Positions 8,633-16,539 of a stretch of DNA of 64,000 nt are shown here, piece after piece. Within the stretch, counting starts at the first letter, position 1. Every line of letters starts with the position of its first letter. The stretch comes from Candidatus Peribacteria bacterium (GTDB lineage: Bacteria; Patescibacteriota; Gracilibacteria; Peribacterales; Peribacteraceae). The translations under genes and the position numbers were made by a program. A model generated the notes under the pieces. It searched no databases. It saw only the letters and a list, made by a program, of their open reading frames with translations, and had not been told where the DNA came from. Where the stretch lies: the NCBI GenBank assembly GCA_023245865.1, contig JAHFJN010000001.1, positions 124,001 to 188,000 on the forward strand, given 5' to 3'.

Positions 8633-9937
8633 TTATGGTGCTTGGGTTGTCTTGAACATTTGCTTGAAGATTTCCACTCCTGCTTTACACCATGCTGTAA
8701 CCGGATGGCCTTCAAGCAGGCTTCCTCCCACATTCACGAGTGTGGTCGGTTTCATGCCGAGATTTTCAGCGAGCTTGCTGAGAAATGCGGTGAATTGTTC
8801 AGGGGAAAGGTGTGCCAGGTTGGAAGCGAAGATCTGGACCTCGCGATCTTTAACCGCTTCCAACTGCGCAATAATCGTTTGCTGTCCGATCTGTGCAGCT
8901 TGACGCTGGGTTTCGATCACTTTTTTCAAAGCGGCAAGCTCGGCATCAGCAATTTTTCCGCGTTCTTCTTGCTCCTTCTCGGCGGCTTCGCGATTTTGGG
9001 TGGCCTGCACTTTGCGAGCAGTTGCCTCGTATTCCGCGACTCGTTGGTCGGCCTCTGTCTTCTGTCGCATCGCATTTTTCCGTTTGAGGTTCGCGACATA
9101 CCCATTGGGGTGAGTATCGTCCTCATTTGCAATTGCGGCATTGTTGATGAAGACACCGAATTCTGCGTAACTGTCTCTCAATCTTTTAGTCAAAAGAGGA
9201 TTCAAATCTGCTTTGTCTGAAATGACTGCGGCCATGGTCTGTTTCTGCAAAAATTCATCAGCCCATGCCAGCAGGAAATCCAACATTTGTTTGCTTGGTG
9301 ATTCCTCCATTTCCTCGAGGGTTTTGAGTGAGTTAATTTCAGTGTATTCGTCCAAAAACATTTGGATGACGGTCGCCGCTCTTTTGAAATCGAATGAGAA
9401 GGCAAGGTGGATTTCGATGATCTGGTAGTCTCGATGCGAAAGGTCATCTTGTCCCACGCTGCTGATCAATGCATTGGGCGCATTGATGTTCTCGATTTTT
9501 GCAGGTGCCGTTTTGATTTTCTGAATATCCCTCGGCAAATACACTTGCCGTGTCAGACCCGGAAACTGAAATGCACGACAATCACTGAAGAGCTGTGGTT
9601 TTCCGGTGAATTGTCTGTAAAGAACGGCGGTTGAGGGTACCACCCCGAAGGTGCCGAAGAAGATCGCAATTCCGATCACGATTGACATTACTCCGAGTGC
9701 GCCTTCCACGAATGATTCTTGTCGCAGGACGAACAACGACCCCACAATCAATGGCATCCATACAAATGGGATCACCCACAAGTCGAATCGATGAATGGTA
9801 GGATCGAAATGGATCGTTCGTGTGTTGCGTCGTGGAGAGGTTTTGATCGCCCCTGACCTCTTGGCTGACACTTCCTTGTTGATCGTAACAATGACTTGTC
9901 TTGTGAACAATTTTCGCAGTACATCGCGAAGTGACAT
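8633..9937 (-). CDS. SPFH/Band 7 (flotillin-like) membrane protein
   Basis: 434 residues. A basic cytoplasmic N-terminus is followed by two membrane helices at about 54-71 and 79-100, then a beta-rich segment with PRDIQKIKTAPAKIEN, and an Ala/Glu/Gln-rich coiled coil at about 290-365 (RQKTEADQRVAEYEATARKVQA) typical of SPFH proteins. The C-terminal part is helical. The family scaffolds membrane microdomains or forms large cages; the partner NfeD protease seen in many SPFH operons is absent here. The start is supported by a purine-rich GGGAGA about 8 bases upstream. Family assignment rests on architecture and is moderately sure. Confidence 0.7.
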   Translation of the reverse strand: MSLRDVLRKLFTRQVIVTINKEVSAKRSGAIKTSPRRNTRTIHFDPTIHRFDLWVIPFVWMPLIVGSLFVLRQESFVEGALGVMSIVIGIAIFFGTFGVVPSTAVLYRQFTGKPQLFSDCRAFQFPGLTRQVYLPRDIQKIKTAPAKIENINAPNALISSVGQDDLSHRDYQIIEIHLAFSFDFKRAATVIQMFLDEYTEINSLKTLEEMEESPSKQMLDFLLAWADEFLQKQTMAAVISDKADLNPLLTKRLRDSYAEFGVFINNAAIANEDDTHPNGYVANLKRKNAMRQKTEADQRVAEYEATARKVQATQNREAAEKEQEERGKIADAELAALKKVIETQRQAAQIGQQTIIAQLEAVKDREVQIFASNLAHLSPEQFTAFLSKLAENLGMKPTTLVNVGGSLLEGHPVTAWCKAGVEIFKQMFKTTQAP

Positions 9938-10125
9938 GACATTCTCCCTGGTTGGTGAAGTTTGGTTGAAAGGTACATGTATCTCAAAACGCGTACGCGT
10001 TGGAATCCGATCCGATGTTGTAAAAGAACAATCCTAGAATTGCTCTATTATAAATATATATAACTATTTGTTATTATGTCAATTATAAGTGACAATTCCC
10101 TTGCTGCTTTAGGGTATATGAGACC

Positions 10126-10154
10126 TTGTTAAAAGTGGTTTATATTGCTATAAT
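10126..10154 (+). promoter_or_regulatory. Promoter TTGTTA-17-TATAAT before the 10165 gene
   Basis: A -35 TTGTTA at 10126-10131, 17-bp spacer ending in TGC, and a consensus TATAAT at 10149-10154. Transcription should begin about 3-4 bases before ATG 10165. The 19 bases from the -10 to the ATG are nearly identical to those before the 17888 gene (two mismatches). The upstream 100 bases are strongly AT-rich. Confidence 0.75.
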
Positions 10155-10164
10155 GGAATGATTT

Positions 10165-10494
10165 ATGGCAAAATCTACCAACACCAATATCGATGATGTG
10201 AACGGGCTCTATAACGCATTCATGTTCGAGATCGAGCCTGAGCTGACAACGGAAATCCTCCCCGAATTGGAACTCCTGTATTTCAATGAATCCGAGCAGA
10301 ATCGTAAGAGCCGCTATGCATGGTATGCAATTGCTCTCGAAATTTTTGCAGATCGTTATACTTCTTTTCTTCACACCTGTAAGGATTATTTGCTTGGTAT
10401 TAGTAAAAGTATCACACAATTGAGTAGGGAGGGAGATATTGAAGCCAATACCTCACGAATTTCCACGATCGAGCAATCACTTGCGAATCTATGA
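10165..10494 (+). CDS. Small acidic helical protein with IEPELTT motif (small partner, locus A)
   Basis: 109 residues, no signal peptide, predicted helical. It is a clear homologue of the 17888 product. Both share a pattern of Y-N-x-x-M, then the exact motif IEPELTT, an aligned Tyr/Ala-rich helix (RYAWYAIALEIFADRY versus RYRKAFEMYDIAYQKY), and a terminal S-x-I-E-x-x-L-x-x-L. Its stop overlaps the start of the large downstream gene by 4 bases, so translation is probably coupled and the two proteins may form a complex (inference). No known family recognised. Confidence 0.8.
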   Translation: MAKSTNTNIDDVNGLYNAFMFEIEPELTTEILPELELLYFNESEQNRKSRYAWYAIALEIFADRYTSFLHTCKDYLLGISKSITQLSREGDIEANTSRISTIEQSLANL

Positions 10495-12551
10495 TGTTTC
10501 CTTTTCATTTCCAATGTGGCAATCATGAATCTCTTCGCGAGCGAAGGGAGGTGTATTTCGCGACGCCGGAAAAAAAGGATAGCAATCCCTCAAATCCAGA
10601 ACAGACAGCCAAACTTATTGATCTACTGAAAAAATTCTCCGCAGAGGGCAAAGACGATTCTCTCTCGAAAGCAATTCATTCATATTTGAAAAATGATGCA
10701 AAATTTAAAGAGGATGAGATTCTTCAATTCAGCACCAGGGCTCATGATAAATTGAGAAATTTACCAGATATGAAAACGAAGACAGTCGAAGAGTTGAATG
10801 CTCTTATTGATGCACTTCCTACAACGCATGAGCAACTCTTGGACTTTGCTGTTAAAGCAGGATTCATCAGTGCAAATGACTTACTGTCGATTGTTCAGCG
10901 TGGCAGTGGCTATCAGAAGGATCGTAAGAATGCTTCCACTGAGAATATGTCTGATCAGGAGATCTTGGATGAATTGAATAAGACACGATTGAAAATGGAA
11001 GAGTATAACGTTGAACGTGCTCACAAGATCGAGCAATTCAACAAGATAACAGCTCCCCGCCTTCCTCGTTCAGCAAAATCAGCCGCCTATGCAAAGGTGT
11101 TGAGTGAAATAAAACAATTAAAATCTGACGCAGGGGATCCTGTTGTGAATTATTGGAGATTGCGCAAGGCGTATGAAGAACGAACCGGTATAAGTTACAC
11201 AGAGACAGAACTCCCTGAGATGCTCAGAAGTCGTTCCGCGGTCATTGACCAGGCCAAGGGGGAACGAATGGATAAAGAAGATAGCCATGTGTTGCGTTTT
11301 GGCAGGAATGCGCCGGCATGGATGAGTGATTCAAACTACGAAGCCTCCGACTCAGGTCGTATCCTCAAATCGTTCAATCGCCAACGAGGAAATACCACGA
11401 TCACGCGGAGCATATACGACAATCGTGCTCGTGCAGCTGCCGTGATGCCGCCGGGATTTTTCGGTGCTGTCCGCGGCCCCGTGACCGATGGCGACATTCA
11501 TCGTTCACAATTGATTCGAAGTCGAGGGGGAGTGGACAGTATCTCACCATCTGGAAGACATATTGTATTGCCCGCACGTGGTGCAACTGCCCAGATTCCT
11601 CTGGATGGGTCCAGTTTAATGCCAAAAAAAGGATCACCACACAAGCGTAATTCCCAAGAGGAACTTAAGGAATATTATGCGGATGATTTACTCAAAGAAA
11701 TCGATCTCTTTGCCGCCGCGAAAGATTTAACTGAGACAGACGGATACAAAAAGATTCAGAAGACGATTCTGAGAAGGAAGAAATTGTGGGAAACACAGCC
11801 CGACCTTCGCTACGGCGACCTTGCCTGGGCACGATCACAAATTGAAGCGCTTGCCGTTGCACATGACCAACACAAAATCATGCAAGCGAATACTGAACGT
11901 TTGAAGAGCCGAAAAGTATTACGCAGCGTTGAGGTATCGGTACCCAAAGACCCGAATGCAAAAATCAGGATCATTGTCCCGCATCAGCTTATGCCGTTTA
12001 GAAATGGTCAAGATAAGGAGATCATCTATGATCCCAAAACCGATACCGTGCGAAAGGAAGATCTTGCCGATCTTGCTGACGCTGGGGTTGTTTTCCAACG
12101 GTTCATGGGTGGATACAAAGACGGCCTCGGACGTGAAGCTGTACGGGGTGTTGTTGTGCACTTCACGCGCGAGGGGAAATATCAACTCAACGGCAATTTA
12201 GTGGATGTATCGAAGGATGGGCCTGTAGAATATGCAGGTACGTTGGAATACCGCGAGCCGCTCATTTCGCGTGATGTAGATTTCAACAAACTTTTTGGAA
12301 AGAATGGCGTTGCGAATCGGATTGTTATCCATAGGAATACGTCCAAGACTCCGCTTACATTTGACATTGCTTCGCTTCAGCCGGGACAAAGACTTGTTGG
12401 ATTGCATGGCATTACGGTGATAAAGGGGCCAAACAATACGGTGCGTGTGCAATTTGCGGAAACGGGAATCTTCGACATCATGGCGATCGAAAAAACCGGC
12501 CGCAACGCAGAGATGAAAAACATCGTCGTTGGGCCAAGCTCACTCGCATAA
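10491..12551 (+). CDS. Large hypothetical protein (large partner, locus A)
   Basis: 686 residues, overlapping the small gene by 4 bases. Residues about 25-270 are charged and largely helical; 280-400 are basic and Gly/Ser/Arg-rich, probably flexible; 400-500 helical; 500-686 beta-rich. The last segment ends in MKNIVVGPSSLA, similar to VKTLIIGPSAG near the end of the 20455 product, and the preceding beta-strands also look alike, which suggests a shared C-terminal domain. No signal peptide, transmembrane helix or catalytic motif was seen. It is probably a cytoplasmic or peripherally attached structural protein; function unknown. Confidence 0.78.
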   Translation: MMFPFHFQCGNHESLRERREVYFATPEKKDSNPSNPEQTAKLIDLLKKFSAEGKDDSLSKAIHSYLKNDAKFKEDEILQFSTRAHDKLRNLPDMKTKTVEELNALIDALPTTHEQLLDFAVKAGFISANDLLSIVQRGSGYQKDRKNASTENMSDQEILDELNKTRLKMEEYNVERAHKIEQFNKITAPRLPRSAKSAAYAKVLSEIKQLKSDAGDPVVNYWRLRKAYEERTGISYTETELPEMLRSRSAVIDQAKGERMDKEDSHVLRFGRNAPAWMSDSNYEASDSGRILKSFNRQRGNTTITRSIYDNRARAAAVMPPGFFGAVRGPVTDGDIHRSQLIRSRGGVDSISPSGRHIVLPARGATAQIPLDGSSLMPKKGSPHKRNSQEELKEYYADDLLKEIDLFAAAKDLTETDGYKKIQKTILRRKKLWETQPDLRYGDLAWARSQIEALAVAHDQHKIMQANTERLKSRKVLRSVEVSVPKDPNAKIRIIVPHQLMPFRNGQDKEIIYDPKTDTVRKEDLADLADAGVVFQRFMGGYKDGLGREAVRGVVVHFTREGKYQLNGNLVDVSKDGPVEYAGTLEYREPLISRDVDFNKLFGKNGVANRIVIHRNTSKTPLTFDIASLQPGQRLVGLHGITVIKGPNNTVRVQFAETGIFDIMAIEKTGRNAEMKNIVVGPSSLA

Positions 12552-12564
12552 ATTTTGGTATGAC

Positions 12565-12595
12565 AAAACCCCCCTCGCCACTTGCGTGGACGAGG
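12565..12595 (-). terminator. Rho-independent terminator for the 12617 gene
   Basis: Read on the minus strand, the stem CCTCG(T)CCAC / GTGG-CGAGG with tetraloop GCAA is followed by GGGG and TTTTG. It lies in the 65-bp gap between convergent genes and may also stop the plus-strand transcript, where no T tract follows. Confidence 0.65.
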
Positions 12596-12616
12596 AGGGC
12601 TTCGCGGGAACTGAAA

Positions 12617-13852
12617 TCACGGACATGGCACGTACGGGTGCCGATGTTGTTGTTGTCCTGTGCGCAATTGCTGGATCTGAATGTTGATCTGTTGCAATTG
12701 CGCTTGCAAACTTTGTTGTTCCTGTTGCTTCTGGAACAACTCGGTCCGCGCTTGCTGGTCTCTCATTTGCTGCGCATAGAGGGAATCGAATGCGGAACGG
12801 TCCGCCTTCGAGTCGAGCACGCGCTGCAACTCACGTTTTTTCTCCAAGACTTGGTCCATTTTATCCTGAAGTTTTTCCATTTCATTCCGCAATTTTTCAG
12901 CCTGCTCATCGCAGGCTTTAGCGTTGCGGCCGCGGCCAAAAATTTCGGCGGCGGGGAGAGGTCCGTTCCCATCCCATTTCACGTAGAGCCCGTCCATGAC
13001 TTCCAGATGGGCTCTCGTGTCAGGATGAGTTGTCACTTGAGTAGGTTCGGTTGACTCAGCTTTTGCTGGAGGGACCGGATCAGTTGGCAATGGAACCGTT
13101 TGGCCTTTCGGCCAGAAATACCATGCCAACAAGATCAAGAGCACCACGAGAAGGATCGCGAGCAGGACCTTCCACCAAACCGTCTCATCGTGAAGGACAT
13201 CCTCCTTTTTGTTTTTTGAATCGTCAGGTGAATCGTCAGGCTCTTGGTCGTCATCTCTTCCCGAAATCTTGTCGTGGTCTGGAGGGCTCGGAGGCTTCGG
13301 TGGACCCGAACCGTTTCCAGCAGGCATCACGCCGACCTTAGTGGGACTTTCCGGTTGCTTGATGGTTTCTTTTTTGACGGTTTCTGCACTCCCACTCGTG
13401 ACAGTCTGCTTCGGCTCGGTCTTCGGAATTGTCACGGTTTCCGTTTCGGGTAGGATGACCGGGATCACTTCTTCAGTCTTCGCGGCCTCTTGGACTTTGA
13501 CCTCTGGTTTAGTCTCGCTGGAGACTTCGACCTTCGGCGGATCCGTCGTGACTGACACTCCCCCGACATCTTCCGTTGTAACGGAGATAATGGGGGGATT
13601 CGGGGTCGTCGGCTTCGCCTCGGTGGTAGTGGTGGACGTATCTGCCACTGCTTGGGGCACGCTCTCGATTTTTGCGTCGGGGGCGGGTTCCGTCACCCGC
13701 TTGACGCTGGGTGCGACAGCTTCCTTCGGTTCGTTGTTTTCCTTCTTTTCGAGACGTTCGGCGATCACCTGGACCGCCTTGTTCATCTCGACGACGCTGC
13801 GAGCCAGTTCTTCCACGGTGACTTTCTTGTGCTTCGTTTTCGGAGTCGACAT
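12617..13852 (-). CDS. Pro/Thr/Glu-rich single-pass membrane protein with C-terminal coiled coil
   Basis: 411 residues. A short basic and helical N-terminus is followed by about 160 residues of low-complexity Pro/Thr/Val/Glu sequence, an Asp-rich patch (DDDQEPDDSPDD), and one strong transmembrane helix at about 226-247 (WWKVLLAILLVVLLILLAWYFW). After it come a short ordered region (LEVMDGLYVKWDGNG) and a long Gln/Glu/Arg coiled coil ending in a His/Pro tail. A purine-rich AAGGAA about 10 bases before the ATG supports the start. The composition is typical of surface or envelope proteins that span the wall; which side each part occupies cannot be told. No family recognised. Confidence 0.75.
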   Translation of the reverse strand: MSTPKTKHKKVTVEELARSVVEMNKAVQVIAERLEKKENNEPKEAVAPSVKRVTEPAPDAKIESVPQAVADTSTTTTEAKPTTPNPPIISVTTEDVGGVSVTTDPPKVEVSSETKPEVKVQEAAKTEEVIPVILPETETVTIPKTEPKQTVTSGSAETVKKETIKQPESPTKVGVMPAGNGSGPPKPPSPPDHDKISGRDDDQEPDDSPDDSKNKKEDVLHDETVWWKVLLAILLVVLLILLAWYFWPKGQTVPLPTDPVPPAKAESTEPTQVTTHPDTRAHLEVMDGLYVKWDGNGPLPAAEIFGRGRNAKACDEQAEKLRNEMEKLQDKMDQVLEKKRELQRVLDSKADRSAFDSLYAQQMRDQQARTELFQKQQEQQSLQAQLQQINIQIQQLRTGQQQHRHPYVPCP

Positions 13853-13955
13853 GTTTTTGTTCCTTGTTCAAGAGAAATGTATTTGAATCCATGATTTGTA
13901 CGTTCCCGCGTACCTCCACTCTCATATACATGAGAGCGGAGGTCGCAGGACTGTT

Positions 13956-13976
13956 CAATGACCGTAAAAGTCATTG
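13956..13976. other. Small hairpin in the gap before carA
   Basis: CAATGAC / GTCATTG inverted repeat with a 7-base loop. The 287-base gap from 13853 to 14139 otherwise holds only AT-rich sequence and the dispersed repeat ending in the carA start. An open frame through it exists but looks non-coding. Confidence 0.35.
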
Positions 13977-14116
13977 ATCGGTGCTTTTAATGAGCCTCGA
14001 TGAAACTTTATTAAAATACTACAATTACATAAAAAAGTCAATAATTTTCTCTTCTTTCTTAAGCTGGTCGCTTTGCCTATTTTGCTCGTGTACACTCCCA
14101 CAAGCTCGTTTCTTGC

Positions 14117-14147
14117 TTCCTTCCTCGACTACGCTCGGAATGACACA
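14117..14147 (+). repeat. Dispersed repeat overlapping the carA start codon
   Basis: TTCCTCGACTACGCTCGGAATGACACA, a diverged copy of the family. The ATG of its GGAATGACAC end is the most likely carA start (14140), so the repeat appears to provide the initiation codon. Confidence 0.7.
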
Positions 14148-15336
14148 TTTGCTTCTCTCCGACGGCACTGTTTTTCAAGGGGAGGCATTTGGTTCCTTCG
14201 ACTCCGCTCAGGATGACACGTTTGGAACCGGCGAGGTGGTGTTTAATACAGGCATGGCGGGGTACCCCGAGAGCATGACGGACCCGAGTTACCGGGGGCA
14301 GATACTCGTCACGACGTATCCGTTGATCGGCAACTACGGAGTCCCCAGTGAAGAATTAAATGAATGGGGGTTTTCCAAAAATTTTGAGAGCGAAGAGATC
14401 CACATTCGCGGCCTCGTCGTCGCGCAAGTGAGTGATACCTACAGTCATCATAGTGCCGTGAGCAGCTTGCAGCGCTGGATGGAACATCACAAGATCCCGG
14501 GGATCACGGGGGTCGATACGCGAGCGTTGACGAAACATCTGAGAGAAAAAGGTGTTATGCTGGGCAGAATCACTCATGATTCTGCAGCGATAAGCGATAA
14601 GCGATTAGCGGTGAGCGAAATAGAAGATCCGAACAGTCGCAATCTTGTGGCGGAGGTGAGTTGTAAGGAGCCGATCACATACAATCCAAAACCAGAAACC
14701 AGCAACGAGAAACCAGTAACGATTCTTTCATATGATTGCGGCATGAAACGCAATATCTTGCGAAGTTTTCTGAGGAGGGGAGTGAAAGTCATTCGCGTGC
14801 CGTGGGACTATGATCTCGATAGCTGCAAAGAGCACTTCGACGGCGTCTTCATCAGCAATGGCCCGGGCGATCCGAAAACCTGCGTCCCCACAATCAAAGC
14901 GATCAAGCGTGCGATCGAAAAAAATATTCCGACGTTTGGGATATGCCTTGGCAATCAACTGATGGCACTCGCTGTCGGCGGCGACACATTCAAATTGCCG
15001 TACGGGCATCGGGGGGTGAATCAGCCATGCTTGGAGCGAAGAGCGATAAGCGATAAGCGACAAGCTGACTCATTGTTACCACCCGCTGCCCGCTACCCGC
15101 TACCCGCTGAGCATCATTGCATTATTACTTCCCAAAATCACGGCTTCGCCGTCGATGAAAAAAGTTTGCCAGCGGGCTGGCATGTGTGGTGGAAGAATGG
15201 CAACGATGGGACCGTGGAGGGGATCCGCCATGACAGCGGCCGCTTCTTCGCGGTGCAGTTTCACCCCGAGGCGGCGCCAGGTCCGGAGGATGCAGGGTAC
15301 CTTTTTGACCAGTTTATTGCGTGTTTAAAAGTTTGA
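14140..15336 (+). CDS. carA: Carbamoyl-phosphate synthase small (glutaminase) subunit with repeat-derived insertions
   Basis: Hydrolyses glutamine and channels ammonia to CarB for carbamoyl phosphate, the precursor of pyrimidines and arginine. 398 residues from ATG 14140 (MTHLLLSDGTVFQGEAFG), chosen because it matches the family N-terminus; a frame open to 13981 has no family resemblance. The N-terminal domain carries GEVVFNTGM. The class I glutaminase domain has GICLGNQ with nucleophile C269, and VQFHPE with H375 and E377. Four insertions relative to the family look derived from DNA repeats: SFDSAQDD (about 19-26), AISDKRLAVSE (about 148-160), PKPETSNEKP (about 184-194) and a longer one at about 297-323. 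All fall where loops are expected, so the enzyme is probably active. carB is not nearby. Confidence 0.93.
   Translation: MTHLLLSDGTVFQGEAFGSFDSAQDDTFGTGEVVFNTGMAGYPESMTDPSYRGQILVTTYPLIGNYGVPSEELNEWGFSKNFESEEIHIRGLVVAQVSDTYSHHSAVSSLQRWMEHHKIPGITGVDTRALTKHLREKGVMLGRITHDSAAISDKRLAVSEIEDPNSRNLVAEVSCKEPITYNPKPETSNEKPVTILSYDCGMKRNILRSFLRRGVKVIRVPWDYDLDSCKEHFDGVFISNGPGDPKTCVPTIKAIKRAIEKNIPTFGICLGNQLMALAVGGDTFKLPYGHRGVNQPCLERRAISDKRQADSLLPPAARYPLPAEHHCIITSQNHGFAVDEKSLPAGWHVWWKNGNDGTVEGIRHDSGRFFAVQFHPEAAPGPEDAGYLFDQFIACLKV
14193..14219 (+). repeat. In-frame dispersed repeat inside carA
   Basis: TTCCTTCGACTCCGCTCAGG followed by ATGACAC. Translates as SFDSAQDD. The same element in the same frame yields SFDYAQDD in ribD. 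Confidence 0.85.
14586..14723 (+). repeat. Two 7-bp-period repeat clusters inside carA
   Basis: Cluster 14586-14620 has five consecutive heptads: agcgata twice, then agcgatt, agcggtg and agcgaaa. Cluster 14689-14723 has aaaccag twice, caacgag, aaaccag and taacgat. The heptad register is unbroken within each cluster. The second shares unit types with the ribE cluster at 33244-33306. Confidence 0.88.
15035..15109 (+). repeat. Third and fourth 7-bp-period clusters inside carA
   Basis: 15035-15069 holds agcgaag, agcgata twice, agcgaca and agctgac. 15082-15109 holds cccgctg, cccgcta twice and cccgctg. They encode the insertion between GHRGVNQPC and CIITSQNHGFAV of the glutaminase domain. Confidence 0.88.
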
Positions 15337-15357
15337 AGGTTTTAAAGTTTGAAAGTT
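15323..15357 (+). repeat. GTTTGAA-type heptad cluster, left flank of the four-helix-bundle gene
   Basis: Degenerate 7-8 bp units (gtttaaa, agtttga, aggtttt, aaagttt, gaaagtt). The carA stop codon TGA (15334-15336) is formed within it, so the cluster also sets the carA C-terminus. Confidence 0.75.
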
Positions 15358-15373
15358 ACGGTACAGTAGGATT

Positions 15374-15772
15374 ATGGGGAAGTTCAATTCGTTCGAAGAG
15401 ATCGAGGCTTGGAAAGAAAGTAGATTATTGATACAGAAGATTCGAAGTATCTGTAAAAAGAAAAATGTTGTTAGAGATTTTTCTTTTGTCGATCAAATTA
15501 CTCGCGCCAGCAGATCCATAGCGGCAAATATTGCTGAGGGGAATGATTCAATGAATCCATTAGAGTTCATTACTTTTCTTGGATATGCAAAAAGGTCTGC
15601 AGCAGAAGTTCGCTCTCATTTATACGATGCTCTCGACGAAGGCTACATCGACGAAGGGGAATTCACTGTTCTCAACGAACAATCAAAGAAAATTGCAAGA
15701 ATGCTTTCAAACCTTGCGAGCTATTTGCAAACGTGTGACCTGAAGCAAAAAAGAATCGCAAATGCATTGTAG
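15374..15772 (+). CDS. Four-helix-bundle protein (S23/23S rRNA intervening-sequence, Avd-like family)
   Basis: 132 residues, the usual size of this family. The start FNSFEEIEAWKESRLLIQKI, the central RASRSIAANIAEGND and the later FLGYAKRSAAEVRSHL are the family hallmarks. Relatives include proteins encoded in intervening sequences of 23S rRNA genes and Avd, the accessory protein of diversity-generating retroelements, which form pentameric barrels that bind nucleic acid. No reverse transcriptase is seen near it. The gene is bracketed by heptad-type repeats in inverted orientation that touch the stop codons of both neighbours, so gene plus repeats look like an inserted cassette between carA and the flavin reductase. 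A link with the other heptad clusters is inference. Confidence 0.9.
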   Translation: MGKFNSFEEIEAWKESRLLIQKIRSICKKKNVVRDFSFVDQITRASRSIAANIAEGNDSMNPLEFITFLGYAKRSAAEVRSHLYDALDEGYIDEGEFTVLNEQSKKIARMLSNLASYLQTCDLKQKRIANAL

Positions 15773-15773
15773 T

Positions 15774-15812
15774 AAACCTTTAAACCTTCTACTTTCAAAC
15801 CTTTAAACTACT
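15774..15812. repeat. AAACCTT-type cluster, right flank of the four-helix-bundle gene (inverted relative to left)
   Basis: Units aaaccttt, aaaccttc, tactttc, aaaccttt and aaactac with 7-8 bp spacing. It is the inverse orientation of the left-hand GTTTGAAGG units. It begins one base after the gene's stop and ends within the stop codon of the convergent reductase gene. Confidence 0.72.
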
Positions 15813-16527
15813 AAATGTATCCTTCGACGTGGAGATCGGTTTTTGTGATTGTCCATTGTTCGAGGCATAATTGTTTGAGTTCTTTCGTCATCTCCGGACT
15901 ACCGCAGACGTAGACGGATTTTCTTGAAAAATCATGGATGATTTGCGGCATGAGCGTCTGCACGCGGCCGCGGTGCCCCTTCCAATCGTTTGTTGGATTA
16001 CTGAGGGCGAGGTGGAGGAAAAAATTGTCGTAGGTCTGCGTGAGTGCGATGAGTTCCTGATCCCAGAAGAGATCTTCCTGCGACCGTACGCCGTAGACGA
16101 GATCCATCCGACGTCGGTCGCCGCGCTTGAGCGCATCGATAATTTGTGAACGGAACGGTGCAACACCCGTGCTCGTTGCGATGAAGAGATAGTCTTTGGG
16201 AGTTTTTTCATCGAGAGTGAAATTTCCGAAAGGCCCCTGCATGCGTACAGTTGATTCGACCTTCAATAATTCCATGATCCACCGGCTCGCACGACCTCCT
16301 TCTTTCATCTTCGCGACGAAGATCAATTCGTCTTCACTCGGAGTTGAAGCAATCGAAAGTGCTCGCGTTTGAATGTCTGCACTATTCTCAACGAGTGGCA
16401 CGTCAAAAAGCACAAATTGGCCCGTCTTGAAGTTGCATTCTTTTGGCTTTGCAAAGCGGAATTCATAAATGTCCTGCGCAATGAGTAAATTTTTTGTACA
16501 AGAAACGATGTAACTGGGTACTGGCAT
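15811..16527 (-). CDS. Ferredoxin-NADP reductase-type flavin oxidoreductase
   Basis: 238 residues with an FAD-binding barrel, then an NAD(P)-binding Rossmann domain. Visible marks are TGQFVLF, the FAD motif TRALSIAS (R-x-L-S), the glycine-rich ATSTGVAPFRSQI that holds the nicotinamide nucleotide, and YVCGSPEMTKEL near the end. There is no iron-sulfur domain, so it resembles stand-alone ferredoxin/flavodoxin reductases or the reductase subunit of multicomponent systems. The electron partner is not evident. The start is favoured by TACAAT six bases before the ATG. Confidence 0.88.
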   Translation of the reverse strand: MPVPSYIVSCTKNLLIAQDIYEFRFAKPKECNFKTGQFVLFDVPLVENSADIQTRALSIASTPSEDELIFVAKMKEGGRASRWIMELLKVESTVRMQGPFGNFTLDEKTPKDYLFIATSTGVAPFRSQIIDALKRGDRRRMDLVYGVRSQEDLFWDQELIALTQTYDNFFLHLALSNPTNDWKGHRGRVQTLMPQIIHDFSRKSVYVCGSPEMTKELKQLCLEQWTITKTDLHVEGYI

Positions 16528-16533
16528 GGTTTG

Positions 16534-16539
16534 ATTGTA
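16534..16539 (-). promoter_or_regulatory. -10 element TACAAT, 6 nt before the reductase start (leaderless)
   Basis: On the minus strand TACAAT is followed by CAAACC and the ATG at 16527. No clear -35 found. Confidence 0.5.

Noticed and set aside
13981-14139. N-terminal extension of carA
   Set aside because: The extension does not resemble CarA, is AT-rich then repeat-derived, and family alignment starts at MTHLLLSDGT (14140).
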